This document shows, piece by piece, positions 6,666 through 14,142 of a stretch of 42,581 nt of DNA. Numbering within the stretch: the first letter of the stretch is position 1; each line of letters begins with the position of its first letter. Made by a program: the position numbers and the translations under genes. A model generated the notes under the pieces. The model was not told the origin of the DNA and did no database searches. It worked only from the letters and a program-made list of their open reading frames with translations. The DNA lies in assembly GCA_023663085.1 (NCBI GenBank), contig JAMPIB010000031.1, forward strand, positions 1-42,581, written 5' to 3'. This stretch comes from Ruminococcus sp. (lineage in GTDB: Bacteria > Bacillota > Clostridia > Lachnospirales > Lachnospiraceae).

Positions 6666-8630
6666 ATGGACGAATTAGAGCAAAGATACTTAAAGAGCCT
6701 GGCCAAGCAGTATCCGACGATCGCTGCGGCATCGACGGAGATCATCAATTTACAGGCTATTTTGAGTCTGCCCAAGGGCACGGAACATTTCATGACCGAT
6801 ATCCACGGGGAATATGAGCAGTTCAATCATGTTTTGAAGAACGGTTCCGGTTCCGTGAGGCGTAAGATTGATGAGGAGTTCGGCAACACCCTGAGCAATA
6901 AGGATAAAAAGAGTCTGGCCACGCTCATTTATTATCCGGCGGAGAAACTGGATATCGTGCTGCGGGAAGAGGATGAGAACAGTATCGAGGACTGGTATAA
7001 GATAACACTCCACCGCCTCGTACAGATCACCAAGCGCGTTTCTTCCAAATATACCCGCTCCAAGGTCAGAAAAGCATTGCCGGAGGATTTTTCCTATGTC
7101 ATTGAAGAACTGATCACGGAGAAAACGGAGATACAGGATAAAGAGGCTTATTATAACGAGATCATCCATACCATTATCCGTATCGGCAGGGCGCCGGAGT
7201 TCATTACGGCACTCTGTAATCTGATACAGCGGCTGGTCATCGACCATCTGCATATCGTGGGCGATATCTACGACAGAGGGCCGGGGCCGCATATCATTCT
7301 GGATACGCTGCGCCAGTATCATTCTGTAGATGTACAGTGGGGCAATCATGATATCGTCTGGATGGGGGCGGCCAGCGGTCATCTGGCCTGCATCGCCAAT
7401 GTCATCCGCATGGCGGCCAGATACGGCAATCTGGATACGCTCGAAGAAGGATACGGAATCAACCTGATCCCTCTGGCCACGTTTGCGATGGAAGTCTATA
7501 AAGATACGGACTGTTCGGCTTTTGCTATCAAATATAATACTGAATATGACACCAAGGATCTGAGTCTGGATATGAAGATGCACAAGGCCATCGCCATGCT
7601 GCAATTTAAACTGGAGGGTCAGCTTATCATGCGCCGTCCGGAATTTGGTATGCAGGAGCGGCTTTTTCTGGAGAATATTGATTATGAAAAAAAGACCGTT
7701 ATCATAGGCGGACAGGAATATCATATGAAAGATACGGATTTCCCGACGATCAATAAGGAGCGTCCGTATGAATTGAGTAAAGAAGAAGAACAGCTTATGG
7801 AAAGGCTGCGGCAGGCTTTTGTCAAGTGCGAGAAGCTGCAGAAGCATGTCCGCTTTCTTTTTTCCAAAGGCAGTCTTTATAAAGTCTATAATTCCAACCT
7901 GCTCTATCACGGCTGTATGCCGATGGATGATGAGGGGAATTTTAACAGGGTCAACGTATATGGCAGGGAATACAGCGGCAAGGCCCTGTACGACGTATTA
8001 GAGCATTATGCCAGAAAAGGATATTATGCGCATAATAATCTGCTGGAGAAATTAAAGGGACAGGATATCATCTGGTATATCTGGGCAGGCCCTAATTCTC
8101 CGGTCTTTGGCAAAGATAAGATGGCAACTTTTGAACGGTATTTCGTAATTGAAAAAGAAGCGCATAAGGAGACGAAGAACAGTTATTACAGGCTGCTTGA
8201 CAGAGAAGACATCATCAATAAGATATTGACGGAATTTGGTCTGGATGTGAATAAGTCGCATATTGTCAACGGCCATGTCCCGGTGGAACTGAAAAAAGGC
8301 GATACGCCGATCAAGTGCGGCGGCAAGCTGCTCATCATAGACGGCGGTTTTTCCAGAGCCTATCAGGATAAAACGGGGATCGCCGGATATACGTTAGTCG
8401 CCAATTCTTATGGAATGCGTCTGGTAGCGCATGAGCCTTTTGAATCGACGGAGTCGGCCATTATCAATGAGTCGGATATTTTCTCGGATTCCGTCATTCT
8501 GGAGACCAGTACGGTACGTCAGAAGATCGCGGATACGGATATTGGAGCGGAACTGCGGGAAAGCATCCATCAGCTGGAAGAATTATTACAGGCTTACCGT
8601 GACGGAACGATCATTGAGAAAGGCATTTAA
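6666..8630 (+). CDS. fbp: Fructose-1,6-bisphosphatase, class III
   Basis: 654 residues, the normal length of the Firmicutes class III enzyme, which hydrolyses fructose-1,6-bisphosphate to fructose-6-phosphate for gluconeogenesis. Calcineurin-like metallophosphatase motifs are visible: MTDIHGEYEQF near residue 40, IVGDIYDRGPG, then WGNHDIVWMG, and NGHVPV toward the C-terminus; these bind the metal pair. The start ATG follows AAAGGGG. The gene lies 38 bases after dapB and may share the upstream transcript. A long antisense frame inside it is a compositional shadow. Confidence 0.96.
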   Translation: MDELEQRYLKSLAKQYPTIAAASTEIINLQAILSLPKGTEHFMTDIHGEYEQFNHVLKNGSGSVRRKIDEEFGNTLSNKDKKSLATLIYYPAEKLDIVLREEDENSIEDWYKITLHRLVQITKRVSSKYTRSKVRKALPEDFSYVIEELITEKTEIQDKEAYYNEIIHTIIRIGRAPEFITALCNLIQRLVIDHLHIVGDIYDRGPGPHIILDTLRQYHSVDVQWGNHDIVWMGAASGHLACIANVIRMAARYGNLDTLEEGYGINLIPLATFAMEVYKDTDCSAFAIKYNTEYDTKDLSLDMKMHKAIAMLQFKLEGQLIMRRPEFGMQERLFLENIDYEKKTVIIGGQEYHMKDTDFPTINKERPYELSKEEEQLMERLRQAFVKCEKLQKHVRFLFSKGSLYKVYNSNLLYHGCMPMDDEGNFNRVNVYGREYSGKALYDVLEHYARKGYYAHNNLLEKLKGQDIIWYIWAGPNSPVFGKDKMATFERYFVIEKEAHKETKNSYYRLLDREDIINKILTEFGLDVNKSHIVNGHVPVELKKGDTPIKCGGKLLIIDGGFSRAYQDKTGIAGYTLVANSYGMRLVAHEPFESTESAIINESDIFSDSVILETSTVRQKIADTDIGAELRESIHQLEELLQAYRDGTIIEKGI

Positions 8631-8688
8631 TACGTTATTTCATACAGAATTGAATAAGCAGGATAAGTAAGGTGCAAAGAAGATCAGC

Positions 8689-8735
8689 AGGAAGAACCAT
8701 ATATTGGCGGTTCTTCCTGTTGGTCAGTTTTTAGT
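8689..8735 (+). terminator. Terminator hairpin between convergent fbp and lipoprotein genes
   Basis: AGGAAGAACC (8689-8698) pairs perfectly with GGTTCTTCCT (8709-8718) over a 10-base loop. A short T-run follows on the + strand (CAGTTTTTAG). It is placed to end fbp, and possibly also the convergent gene. Confidence 0.65.
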
Positions 8736-9306
8736 TATTTCTGGTAGTTCTGCTGCTGGTAGAGCTGGTATTGTTGTTATTGCCGTTATCGCCATTACCG
8801 GTCACGTCGTCTATCACATCGCCTACGCCGTCTGCAACGTCATCTACTGCATCACCAAGAGCGCTGCCCGCATCATCTACTGCGCTGCCGACAGAATTTC
8901 CGGCATCTCCGATAACAGAATCATTATTGCCATTATCTGCACCGCTGGTAACGGAATTAACGTTATCGTTATCGTCAGAACCATTCGTTATACCTGTGCC
9001 ATTCATATCATCCGCCGCGCCATCGGTACCGTTTGTCACGCCTGTGCCATTGGTGCCGTTTGCCGTGCCTGTAGAGCCTGTCGCTCCGGCGGAACCGGTA
9101 GCGTTTGTTGTACCTGTGCTGCCGGCTGTGCCTGTACCACCGGTGCCGTTCGTATTGCCGGCTGTGTCGGTGCCCGCAGCATTGCCTGTTGTTCCGTTGC
9201 CCGCAGCGGAATCGCCTGTTCCGGCACTGTTATTACCGCAGGCTGTCATCATGGACATTGCAAGAACCATGAGAGAAACAAATAACAATGTTTTTATCTT
9301 TTTCAT
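8731..9306 (-). CDS. Low-complexity Gly/Thr/Asn/Asp-rich lipoprotein
   Basis: 191 residues. A clear lipoprotein signal peptide (MKKIKTLLFVSLMVLAMSMM, then TAC with C23 as the lipid-anchored cysteine) is followed by nothing but low-complexity sequence. Residues ~24-110 are rich in G, T, N and A, with many short GTG/NGT/TGS units. Residues ~110-175 alternate acidic and small residues (DDVADGVGDVIDDV). The end is Asn/Ser-rich. No enzymatic domain is visible. AAAGGAGTG precedes the start. It may be a surface spacer or matrix protein, and the function is unknown. Frames on the opposite strand are large only because of this repetitive composition. Confidence 0.75.
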   Translation of the reverse strand: MKKIKTLLFVSLMVLAMSMMTACGNNSAGTGDSAAGNGTTGNAAGTDTAGNTNGTGGTGTAGSTGTTNATGSAGATGSTGTANGTNGTGVTNGTDGAADDMNGTGITNGSDDNDNVNSVTSGADNGNNDSVIGDAGNSVGSAVDDAGSALGDAVDDVADGVGDVIDDVTGNGDNGNNNNTSSTSSRTTRNN

Positions 9307-9354
9307 AATTTCACTCCTTTGCTGAAATATAATAGATATATAATAAAACAGAAA

Positions 9355-9384
9355 TTGTGAAACTTCCTGTTCTTATGTTATTAT
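9355..9384 (+). promoter_or_regulatory. Putative promoter for the HisA-like gene
   Basis: TTGTGA (9355-9360), an 18-base spacer, and TATTAT (9379-9384), within the divergent gap between the lipoprotein gene and hisA. Confidence 0.4.
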
Positions 9385-9437
9385 GTCAGATAGAAATCAA
9401 AATATTCGCAGGTTGAGAGAAAGGAACGGTAATTAAG

Positions 9438-10223
9438 ATGGAATTTCGTCCCTGTATTGATATTCATAACGGAAAAGTAAAACAGATCGTAGGAAGCAGC
9501 TTACAAGATGAAGGCGACCGCGCAAAGGAAAATTTTGTCGCCGGACAGGACGCCGCTTTTTTTGCCGATCTTTATAAAAAAAATAATATCAAAAACGGAC
9601 ATATCATTCTGCTGAATCCGCGGGAGAGCGAGTATTATGAGGCCACGAAAGAACAGGCTCTGTCCGCGCTGGCGGCCTATCCGCAGGGTTTACAGATCGG
9701 CGGCGGCATCACGGCGGAAAATGCGGCGCAGTTTTTAAAGGCCGGCGCCTCGCATGTCATCGTGACGTCTTATGTTTTTAAAGATGGACGTATCCATTTT
9801 GAAAATCTGCACAGACTGGTGAAAGAAACCGGCAGAGAAAAACTTGTTCTCGATCTGAGCTGTCGGATGAAAAACGGATGTTATTATATTGTAACCGATA
9901 GATGGCAGAAGTATACGGATGTTGTTTTAAATACGGAAACAATGGATGAACTGGCTTCTTACTGCGATGAATTTCTCATCCATGCGGTGGATGTGGAAGG
10001 AAAGGCGGATGGAATCGAGGAAAATCTTGTAGAGATGCTCGGAAACTGGAATAAGATACCGGTCACTTATGCGGGCGGCGTTCACAGCTTTGAGGATCTG
10101 CGTCTGTTAAAAGAACTGGGAAAAGATCATATTCATGTAACGATAGGGAGTGCGCTCGATCTGTTCGGCGGAACGATGAAACTGGAAGACGTGCTTGCGT
10201 ATGTCAGAAGACAGGGGATATAA
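9438..10223 (+). CDS. hisA: Eukaryotic-type phosphoribosylformimino-AICAR-ribotide isomerase (HisA/HIS6)
   Basis: 261 residues. The enzyme performs the Amadori isomerisation of ProFAR in histidine synthesis. The sequence resembles the fungal/plant HIS6 branch rather than ordinary bacterial HisA: CIDIHNGKVKQIVG at the start, LQIGGGI, VIVTSYVF, VLDLSCR, then FLIHAVDVEGKADGIEE, VTYAGGVHS and a closing IGSALDLFGG. These are landmarks I recognise from yeast HIS6. No other his genes flank it, and it has its own putative promoter. An interdomain origin or an ancient paralogue is inferred. The TIM-barrel catalytic aspartate would be D8. Confidence 0.85.
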   Translation: MEFRPCIDIHNGKVKQIVGSSLQDEGDRAKENFVAGQDAAFFADLYKKNNIKNGHIILLNPRESEYYEATKEQALSALAAYPQGLQIGGGITAENAAQFLKAGASHVIVTSYVFKDGRIHFENLHRLVKETGREKLVLDLSCRMKNGCYYIVTDRWQKYTDVVLNTETMDELASYCDEFLIHAVDVEGKADGIEENLVEMLGNWNKIPVTYAGGVHSFEDLRLLKELGKDHIHVTIGSALDLFGGTMKLEDVLAYVRRQGI

Positions 10224-10230
10224 CCAAATA

Positions 10231-10302
10231 AAGAGGATGCCTCCTAAGCTATTTCTAACAGGTCTTCATTCACCTGACCGTTAACTTCTGAGACAGCCTC
10301 TT
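10231..10302. other. Long imperfect inverted repeat (extended hairpin)
   Basis: The outer arms 10231-10243 and 10290-10302 pair at 11 of 13 positions. Inside them TAACAGGTC (10256-10264) pairs with GACCGTTA (10276-10283) with one bulged A. The whole forms a ~72-base rod between the convergent hisA and csp genes. It could be a bidirectional terminator or a structured RNA; a T-run is only weakly present (TTCCTTTAAT). The rest of the gap, 10303-10459, shows nothing else I can name. Confidence 0.5.
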
Positions 10303-10459
10303 CCTTTAATCCGTCATAACAATATTACTAATTCTAAATAAAAATGTAACATTTATATTTAAGAAAAGGCACATTGTGAAACTGATTAATGCATATAATA
10401 AAGGGTTTCCAATATTCCATTACGCTTTATCATATGTTGGACGTAACGTATTCTCTTGA

Positions 10460-10660
10460 TTATAATTTTGTTACGTTAACTGCCTGAGGCCCTTTTTCGC
10501 CGTTTACTACTTCGTACTCAACAGCCGCTCCCTCTTCAAGAGATTTGAAGCCTTCCATGTTCAGTCCTGAGTAGTGGACGAAAACGTCGTTACCCTGCTC
10601 ATCAGAGATGAAGCCGTAACCTTTTTGGTTGTTAAACCACTTTACTGTACCTTTGTTCAT
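10460..10660 (-). CDS. csp: Cold-shock-domain protein
   Basis: 66 residues, the size of a single cold-shock domain that binds single-stranded RNA/DNA as an RNA chaperone. [19 protein letters not shown] carries the RNP1-type motif KGYGFIS, and [10 protein letters not shown] carries RNP2 (VFVHY). The ATG at 10660 is set by GGAGGT seven bases upstream. The frame extends further upstream without a ribosome-binding site. The 5' leader is about 45-50 bases. Confidence 0.95.
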   Translation of the reverse strand: MNKGTVKWFNNQKGYGFISDEQGNDVFVHYSGLNMEGFKSLEEGAAVEYEVVNGEKGPQAVNVTKL

Positions 10661-10715
10661 AGTACTACCTCCAATAAAAAATAAAAATGTAACTGTTGTG
10701 TCGTGCAACATTGAT

Positions 10716-10744
10716 AGGATAGCATAAGTGTCGCAAAAAGTAAA
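10716..10744 (-). promoter_or_regulatory. Promoter of the cold-shock gene
   Basis: Reading the reverse strand: TTTACT (10744-10739), a 17-base spacer, and TATCCT (10721-10716). It sits immediately downstream of the YerC-like gene's stop codon. Confidence 0.5.
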
Positions 10745-10747
10745 GCA

Positions 10748-11035
10748 TTATTTGTTCAAACGTTCAAAAATTAATTGATATCCATCGTTTCCGTAATTCA
10801 GGGAACGGTTGACACGGCTGATCGTTGCGGTGGAGGCGCCTGTTTTTTCTGCAATCTCCAGATAAGTCTTATGCTGCTTCAGCATAGAGGCCACTTCAAA
10901 GCGCTGGGAAAGCGACAACAGTTCGTTGGCCGTGCACAGATCTTCAAAAAAATCATAGCATTCTTCGCGGGTCTTTAAACAGAGGATGGCGTCAAACAAA
11001 CGGTCTGCGGCATCGCTTTTTAATTTTTTATTCAA
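10748..11035 (-). CDS. YerC/YecD-type TrpR-related DNA-binding protein
   Basis: 95 residues. The sequence fits the TrpR YerC/YecD family, small Trp-repressor-fold regulators common in Firmicutes. CTANELLSLSQRFEVASML is the first conserved segment, and YLEIAEKTGASTATISRVNR is the helix-turn-helix. The targets are unknown. It is transcribed away from the DUF1836 gene and ends 36 bases before the csp promoter. No tryptophan gene is nearby. Confidence 0.88.
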   Translation of the reverse strand: MNKKLKSDAADRLFDAILCLKTREECYDFFEDLCTANELLSLSQRFEVASMLKQHKTYLEIAEKTGASTATISRVNRSLNYGNDGYQLIFERLNK

Positions 11036-11179
11036 GATATTTCCCTGCCTTTCCTGTTCAGGCGCCGGACTGCGGAGCCTGCGCTTTTACACGTTAATGT
11101 GATGCAGATTGTACGTATGACTACTATAACATATCCGGTCTGGAATGTAAAGTTTTCCAACAAATGCAGTCCAAAGGAC

Positions 11180-11208
11180 TTGTCATGTAGTAATAAAAAC
11201 TATATAAT
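11180..11208 (+). promoter_or_regulatory. Promoter of the DUF1836 gene
   Basis: TTGTCA (11180-11185), a 17-base spacer, and perfect TATAAT (11203-11208). It lies in the divergent gap with the YerC-like gene. Confidence 0.75.
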
Positions 11209-11246
11209 ATGTTACAGTAGACTGAAAAACACGTATGGGGGCGGAT

Positions 11247-11858
11247 ATGACTATCAATATAGAAGATTTGTTAAACAGTATTTTAGGAAGTCTTGACAGG
11301 ATCGCTTATATTAAATCGGAAGATATCCCGAATATCGACTTGTATATGGATCAGGTGACAACCTTCATGGAATCGCGCCTGCGCAGCACGACGAGACATC
11401 CGGGCACGGACAAGATACTGACCAAGACCATGATAAATAATTATGCCAAAAACGACTTACTGCCGCCGCCCGTGAAGAAAAAATATTCCAAAGACCATGT
11501 CCTGCTGTTGATCTTTATTTATTATTATAAGGGAATCTTATCTATCAGCGATATCCAGGAACTGTTAGCGCCGGTCACGGAGCGTTTTTTTAATACAGAG
11601 GCGGAGTTTGACTTAGAGACGGTATATGAGACAGTATTCGGTTTGGAACAGGGACAGACGGAGGCTTTGAAAAAAGATATCATAGAGAAGTTCCATCTTT
11701 CGGAAGAAACATTTCAGGAGGCGCCGAAAGAAAGTCAGGAATTTCTGCGGATATTTTCTTTTATCTGTATGCTGAGTTTTGACGTTTATACCAAAAAACT
11801 TTTAATAGAAAAATTGATAGACAGCCTGCAGGAAACGAAACAACCCGACGACAAATGA
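11247..11858 (+). CDS. DUF1836 domain-containing protein
   Basis: 203 residues from ATG 11247; ATG 11235 is in frame 12 bases upstream, and GGGG(GC)GG between them favours the second as the start. KILTKTMINNYAKNDLLPPPVKKKYSKDH (residues ~56-85) is the recognisable DUF1836 core, which resembles a MerR-like winged helix, so DNA binding is inferred. The C-terminal half is helical with no other motif. No partner gene is evident. Its 3' end overlaps its own terminator. Confidence 0.85.
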   Translation: MTINIEDLLNSILGSLDRIAYIKSEDIPNIDLYMDQVTTFMESRLRSTTRHPGTDKILTKTMINNYAKNDLLPPPVKKKYSKDHVLLLIFIYYYKGILSISDIQELLAPVTERFFNTEAEFDLETVYETVFGLEQGQTEALKKDIIEKFHLSEETFQEAPKESQEFLRIFSFICMLSFDVYTKKLLIEKLIDSLQETKQPDDK

Positions 11859-11880
11859 TCTGTCTCCGGGTTGTTTTTGG
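11840..11880 (+). terminator. Terminator overlapping the end of the DUF1836 gene
   Basis: ACAACCCG (11840-11847) pairs with CGGGTTGT (11867-11874), followed by TTTT. The stop codon (11856-11858) lies in the loop. Confidence 0.8.
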
Positions 11881-11885
11881 GGCTG

Positions 11886-12917
11886 CTATTCGGCCGCTTT
11901 TTTGGCAAAGGAGGTGTCTACCAGTTCCGTATAATCCACTCTCTTTTCCAATTCGCCGGCTTCTTCCAGAATATTCTGCAACAGTGTGAAACTCGATTCT
12001 TCAAAAATTAAATCCGCTTTCCAGGTATCCTGTGCGGCGTAGCGTTCAACAATCGTAGTAATGGTCTCTTTATCCGTGCCTTCAAACTGCGGTGCAATAA
12101 CGGTCGCTATTTCTTCAGCGGAATGGCTCTGTACGTAGTCCATCCCTTTTTGCAGGGCATTAGTGAAGGACTGGATGATTTCGGGATTGGCTTCTATATA
12201 GCTTTTTTTGGCGGAAAAAGCGGTATAGGGTACGTAGCCGGAATCTTCGCCGAGCGAAGCCACGACATAGCCGTCGCCTTTGGCCTCTAAGGAAGTGGCG
12301 TGCGGCTCAAATTCCACCGTAAATTCACCCTGACCGCCTGAGAAAGCGGCGGCTGTGGAACCGAAGTCGATGCTCTGGTCGATATCAAGATCGGCGGCGG
12401 GGTCGATACCGTTTTTTTTCAGGATATATTCAAATACCATCTCCGGCATACCGCCTGCGCGGCCGCCGAGGACATCTTTGCCGACTAACATGTTCCAGTC
12501 AAAGTTCTCGATCGGCTCTCTGGCTACCAGAAAGTTTCCGGCCCGCTGTGTAAGCTGCGCGAAGTTCACGGCAGGATCCGAGGAACCGCCGATATAAGTA
12601 TAAATCGTACTTTCGCTGCCCATGAAGCCGATATCCGCTTCGTCGGTCAGGAGTGCGGTCATGGTCTTATCGGCGCCGAATCCGGTGACCAGCGTCAGTT
12701 CGATGCCTTCCTCGGCAAAATACCCTTCCTCAATGGCTACATATAAGGGCGCATAAAATATGGAATGTGCCACTTCATTTAAAATAACAGGTGTTGTTTT
12801 GACGGAAGACGTCTCTTTGGAAGTCTGTGCCGTATCTTTGTCTGACCCGCCGCAGCCGGTAAGGAGAGATACCGCGCACAAGGCCGTAAGCAATAGGGAT
12901 AATAGTTTCTTTTTCAT
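11886..12917 (-). CDS. NMT1/SsuA-type ABC transporter substrate-binding lipoprotein (orphan)
   Basis: 343 residues. The lipoprotein signal peptide ends in LLTGC (C22). The mature part has the NMT1/THI5-like fold of nitrate/sulfonate/taurine/thiamine-precursor receptors: NEVAHSIFYAPLYVAIEEGYF, then GIELTLVTGFGADKT, then LLTDEADIGFMG, the classic start of this class. The ligand cannot be told. No permease or ATPase of this class lies within the window, so it either works with a distant transporter or has another role. GGAGGTAT sits just before ATG. Confidence 0.88.
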   Translation of the reverse strand: MKKKLLSLLLTALCAVSLLTGCGGSDKDTAQTSKETSSVKTTPVILNEVAHSIFYAPLYVAIEEGYFAEEGIELTLVTGFGADKTMTALLTDEADIGFMGSESTIYTYIGGSSDPAVNFAQLTQRAGNFLVAREPIENFDWNMLVGKDVLGGRAGGMPEMVFEYILKKNGIDPAADLDIDQSIDFGSTAAAFSGGQGEFTVEFEPHATSLEAKGDGYVVASLGEDSGYVPYTAFSAKKSYIEANPEIIQSFTNALQKGMDYVQSHSAEEIATVIAPQFEGTDKETITTIVERYAAQDTWKADLIFEESSFTLLQNILEEAGELEKRVDYTELVDTSFAKKAAE

Positions 12918-13090
12918 ATACCTCCTGTGTCTGTAAGACTTGATTTTATTAAAACACTTAATTTATTATATCGGGCCGCTGCATATTGGTTCCAAAAACA
13001 TCTTTCCCAAACGACGTGTTTGTGATATAAAAGAATAGGCCGACAGAGATAGGGTGATGAAAAAAAGGCAATACAGAAGAGAAAAGGGGA

Positions 13091-13104
13091 ATAACATATG
13101 TTAT
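13091..13104. repeat. 14-bp palindrome ATAACATATGTTAT (copy 1)
   Basis: A perfect palindrome overlapping the start codon of the EamA gene. The identical 14-mer occurs again at 19123-19136 across the pcrA stop codon. Possible operator or coincidence. Confidence 0.35.
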
Positions 13105-13961
13105 GGATATGGCTGGTGCTCTTTTACGGCGTTATGAAAGGGCTTCGCGAGATTGTAAAAAAGAAAGCCTTAGAGAAAAATTCCACGATAGAAGTACTTT
13201 TTTTATATACGCTGCTGGCGTTTATACTCGTTGTTCCCGACGCGAAACATGCGATGGGACTGGAAACAAAATATTATTTTTATATTGCGCTTAAGTCGTT
13301 TGTCATTTTTCTGGCATGGATATTCAGCTTTAAGGCCATTAAAAAAATGCCCATCAGTTTATACGGTGTGCTGGATCTTTCCCGCGTGTTGTTCGCAACG
13401 CTTCTGGGCGTTATCGTATTGCAGGAGACGTTAGGCGTTTTGCAGACTATAGGTCTTTTACTTGTTTCGGCAGGTCTTTTGTTCTTAAAATACAGGCCCG
13501 GCATGTTATCCGGGAAAAAAGATGCGCCTAAAGAAAGCGTGGAGGTGAAAATAGTCGTCATGGCCTTTGCCTCCTGCCTGCTCAACGCGGTTTCGGGTCT
13601 TTTGGATAAATTGCTGATGAAAGATATCAACAGCTCCCAGTTACAGTTCTGGTATCTGCTTTTTTTAACGCTCATGTATCTGGCTTTTCTGCTCGTGACA
13701 CGCACGCCGGTGCATGTTGGGAGTCTGATAAAAAATTACTGGATCTGGCTGCTCAGCATCATGATCGTTATTGCAGATCGGGCGTTATTTTTGGCTAACG
13801 GCATGGAGGGCAGCAGGATCACGGTCATGACGCTTCTAAAGCAGTCCGGCTGTATCGTGACGATTCTGGCGGGGAGATTTCTTTTTAAGGAGAAAAATAC
13901 GGGACATAAACTCGTATGCGCCGCAATTATTCTGGCGGGTATCGTGATCGGGGTCATCTAA
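13098..13961 (+). CDS. EamA/DMT-family membrane transporter
   Basis: 287 residues, about ten hydrophobic helices in two five-helix halves, the standard EamA (drug/metabolite transporter) layout. The first half contains FSFKAIKKMPISLYGVLDLSRVLFATLLG followed by LQETLGVLQTIGLLLVSAG. The second half repeats it with LKQSGCIVTILAGRFLFKEKN and CAAIILAGIVIG. The substrate is unknown. AAAAGGGG lies about 10 bases before ATG. The start codon sits inside a perfect 14-bp palindrome. The gap 13962-14142 holds only a promoter. Confidence 0.88.
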   Translation: MLWIWLVLFYGVMKGLREIVKKKALEKNSTIEVLFLYTLLAFILVVPDAKHAMGLETKYYFYIALKSFVIFLAWIFSFKAIKKMPISLYGVLDLSRVLFATLLGVIVLQETLGVLQTIGLLLVSAGLLFLKYRPGMLSGKKDAPKESVEVKIVVMAFASCLLNAVSGLLDKLLMKDINSSQLQFWYLLFLTLMYLAFLLVTRTPVHVGSLIKNYWIWLLSIMIVIADRALFLANGMEGSRITVMTLLKQSGCIVTILAGRFLFKEKNTGHKLVCAAIILAGIVIGVI

Positions 13962-14011
13962 AACGTCACTTAAAACGACTTAAAATGTATGACCGGATAA
14001 AAGAAAATGTC

Positions 14012-14041
14012 TTGTGCGAGTAATTTGTTCTATGGTATACT
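14012..14041 (+). promoter_or_regulatory. Promoter of the chemoreceptor gene
   Basis: TTGTGC (14012-14017), an 18-base spacer, and TATACT (14036-14041) with an upstream TGG giving an extended -10. Confidence 0.55.
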
Positions 14042-14142
14042 ATACGGGTATATGGGGGACAGGGTTTATATAAGGGGGTATTTCGGATAAGATTGCCATT
14101 TGGCAGCTAAAAATACAAACAGAAAAGTGTGAGGGATGGAAA

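Noticed and set aside
6750-7910. 386-residue open frame on the reverse strand inside fbp
   Set aside because: It is fully antisense to a highly conserved enzyme gene, with no recognisable domain.
8990-9230. Repeated GC-rich short units resembling a CRISPR or minisatellite
   Set aside because: No constant repeat length or spacer structure; they are explained by Gly/Thr codons of the lipoprotein.
8704-9325. Two long forward-strand frames opposite the low-complexity lipoprotein
   Set aside because: They arise from the repetitive composition of the reverse-strand gene, which has a real signal peptide, lipobox and ribosome-binding site.
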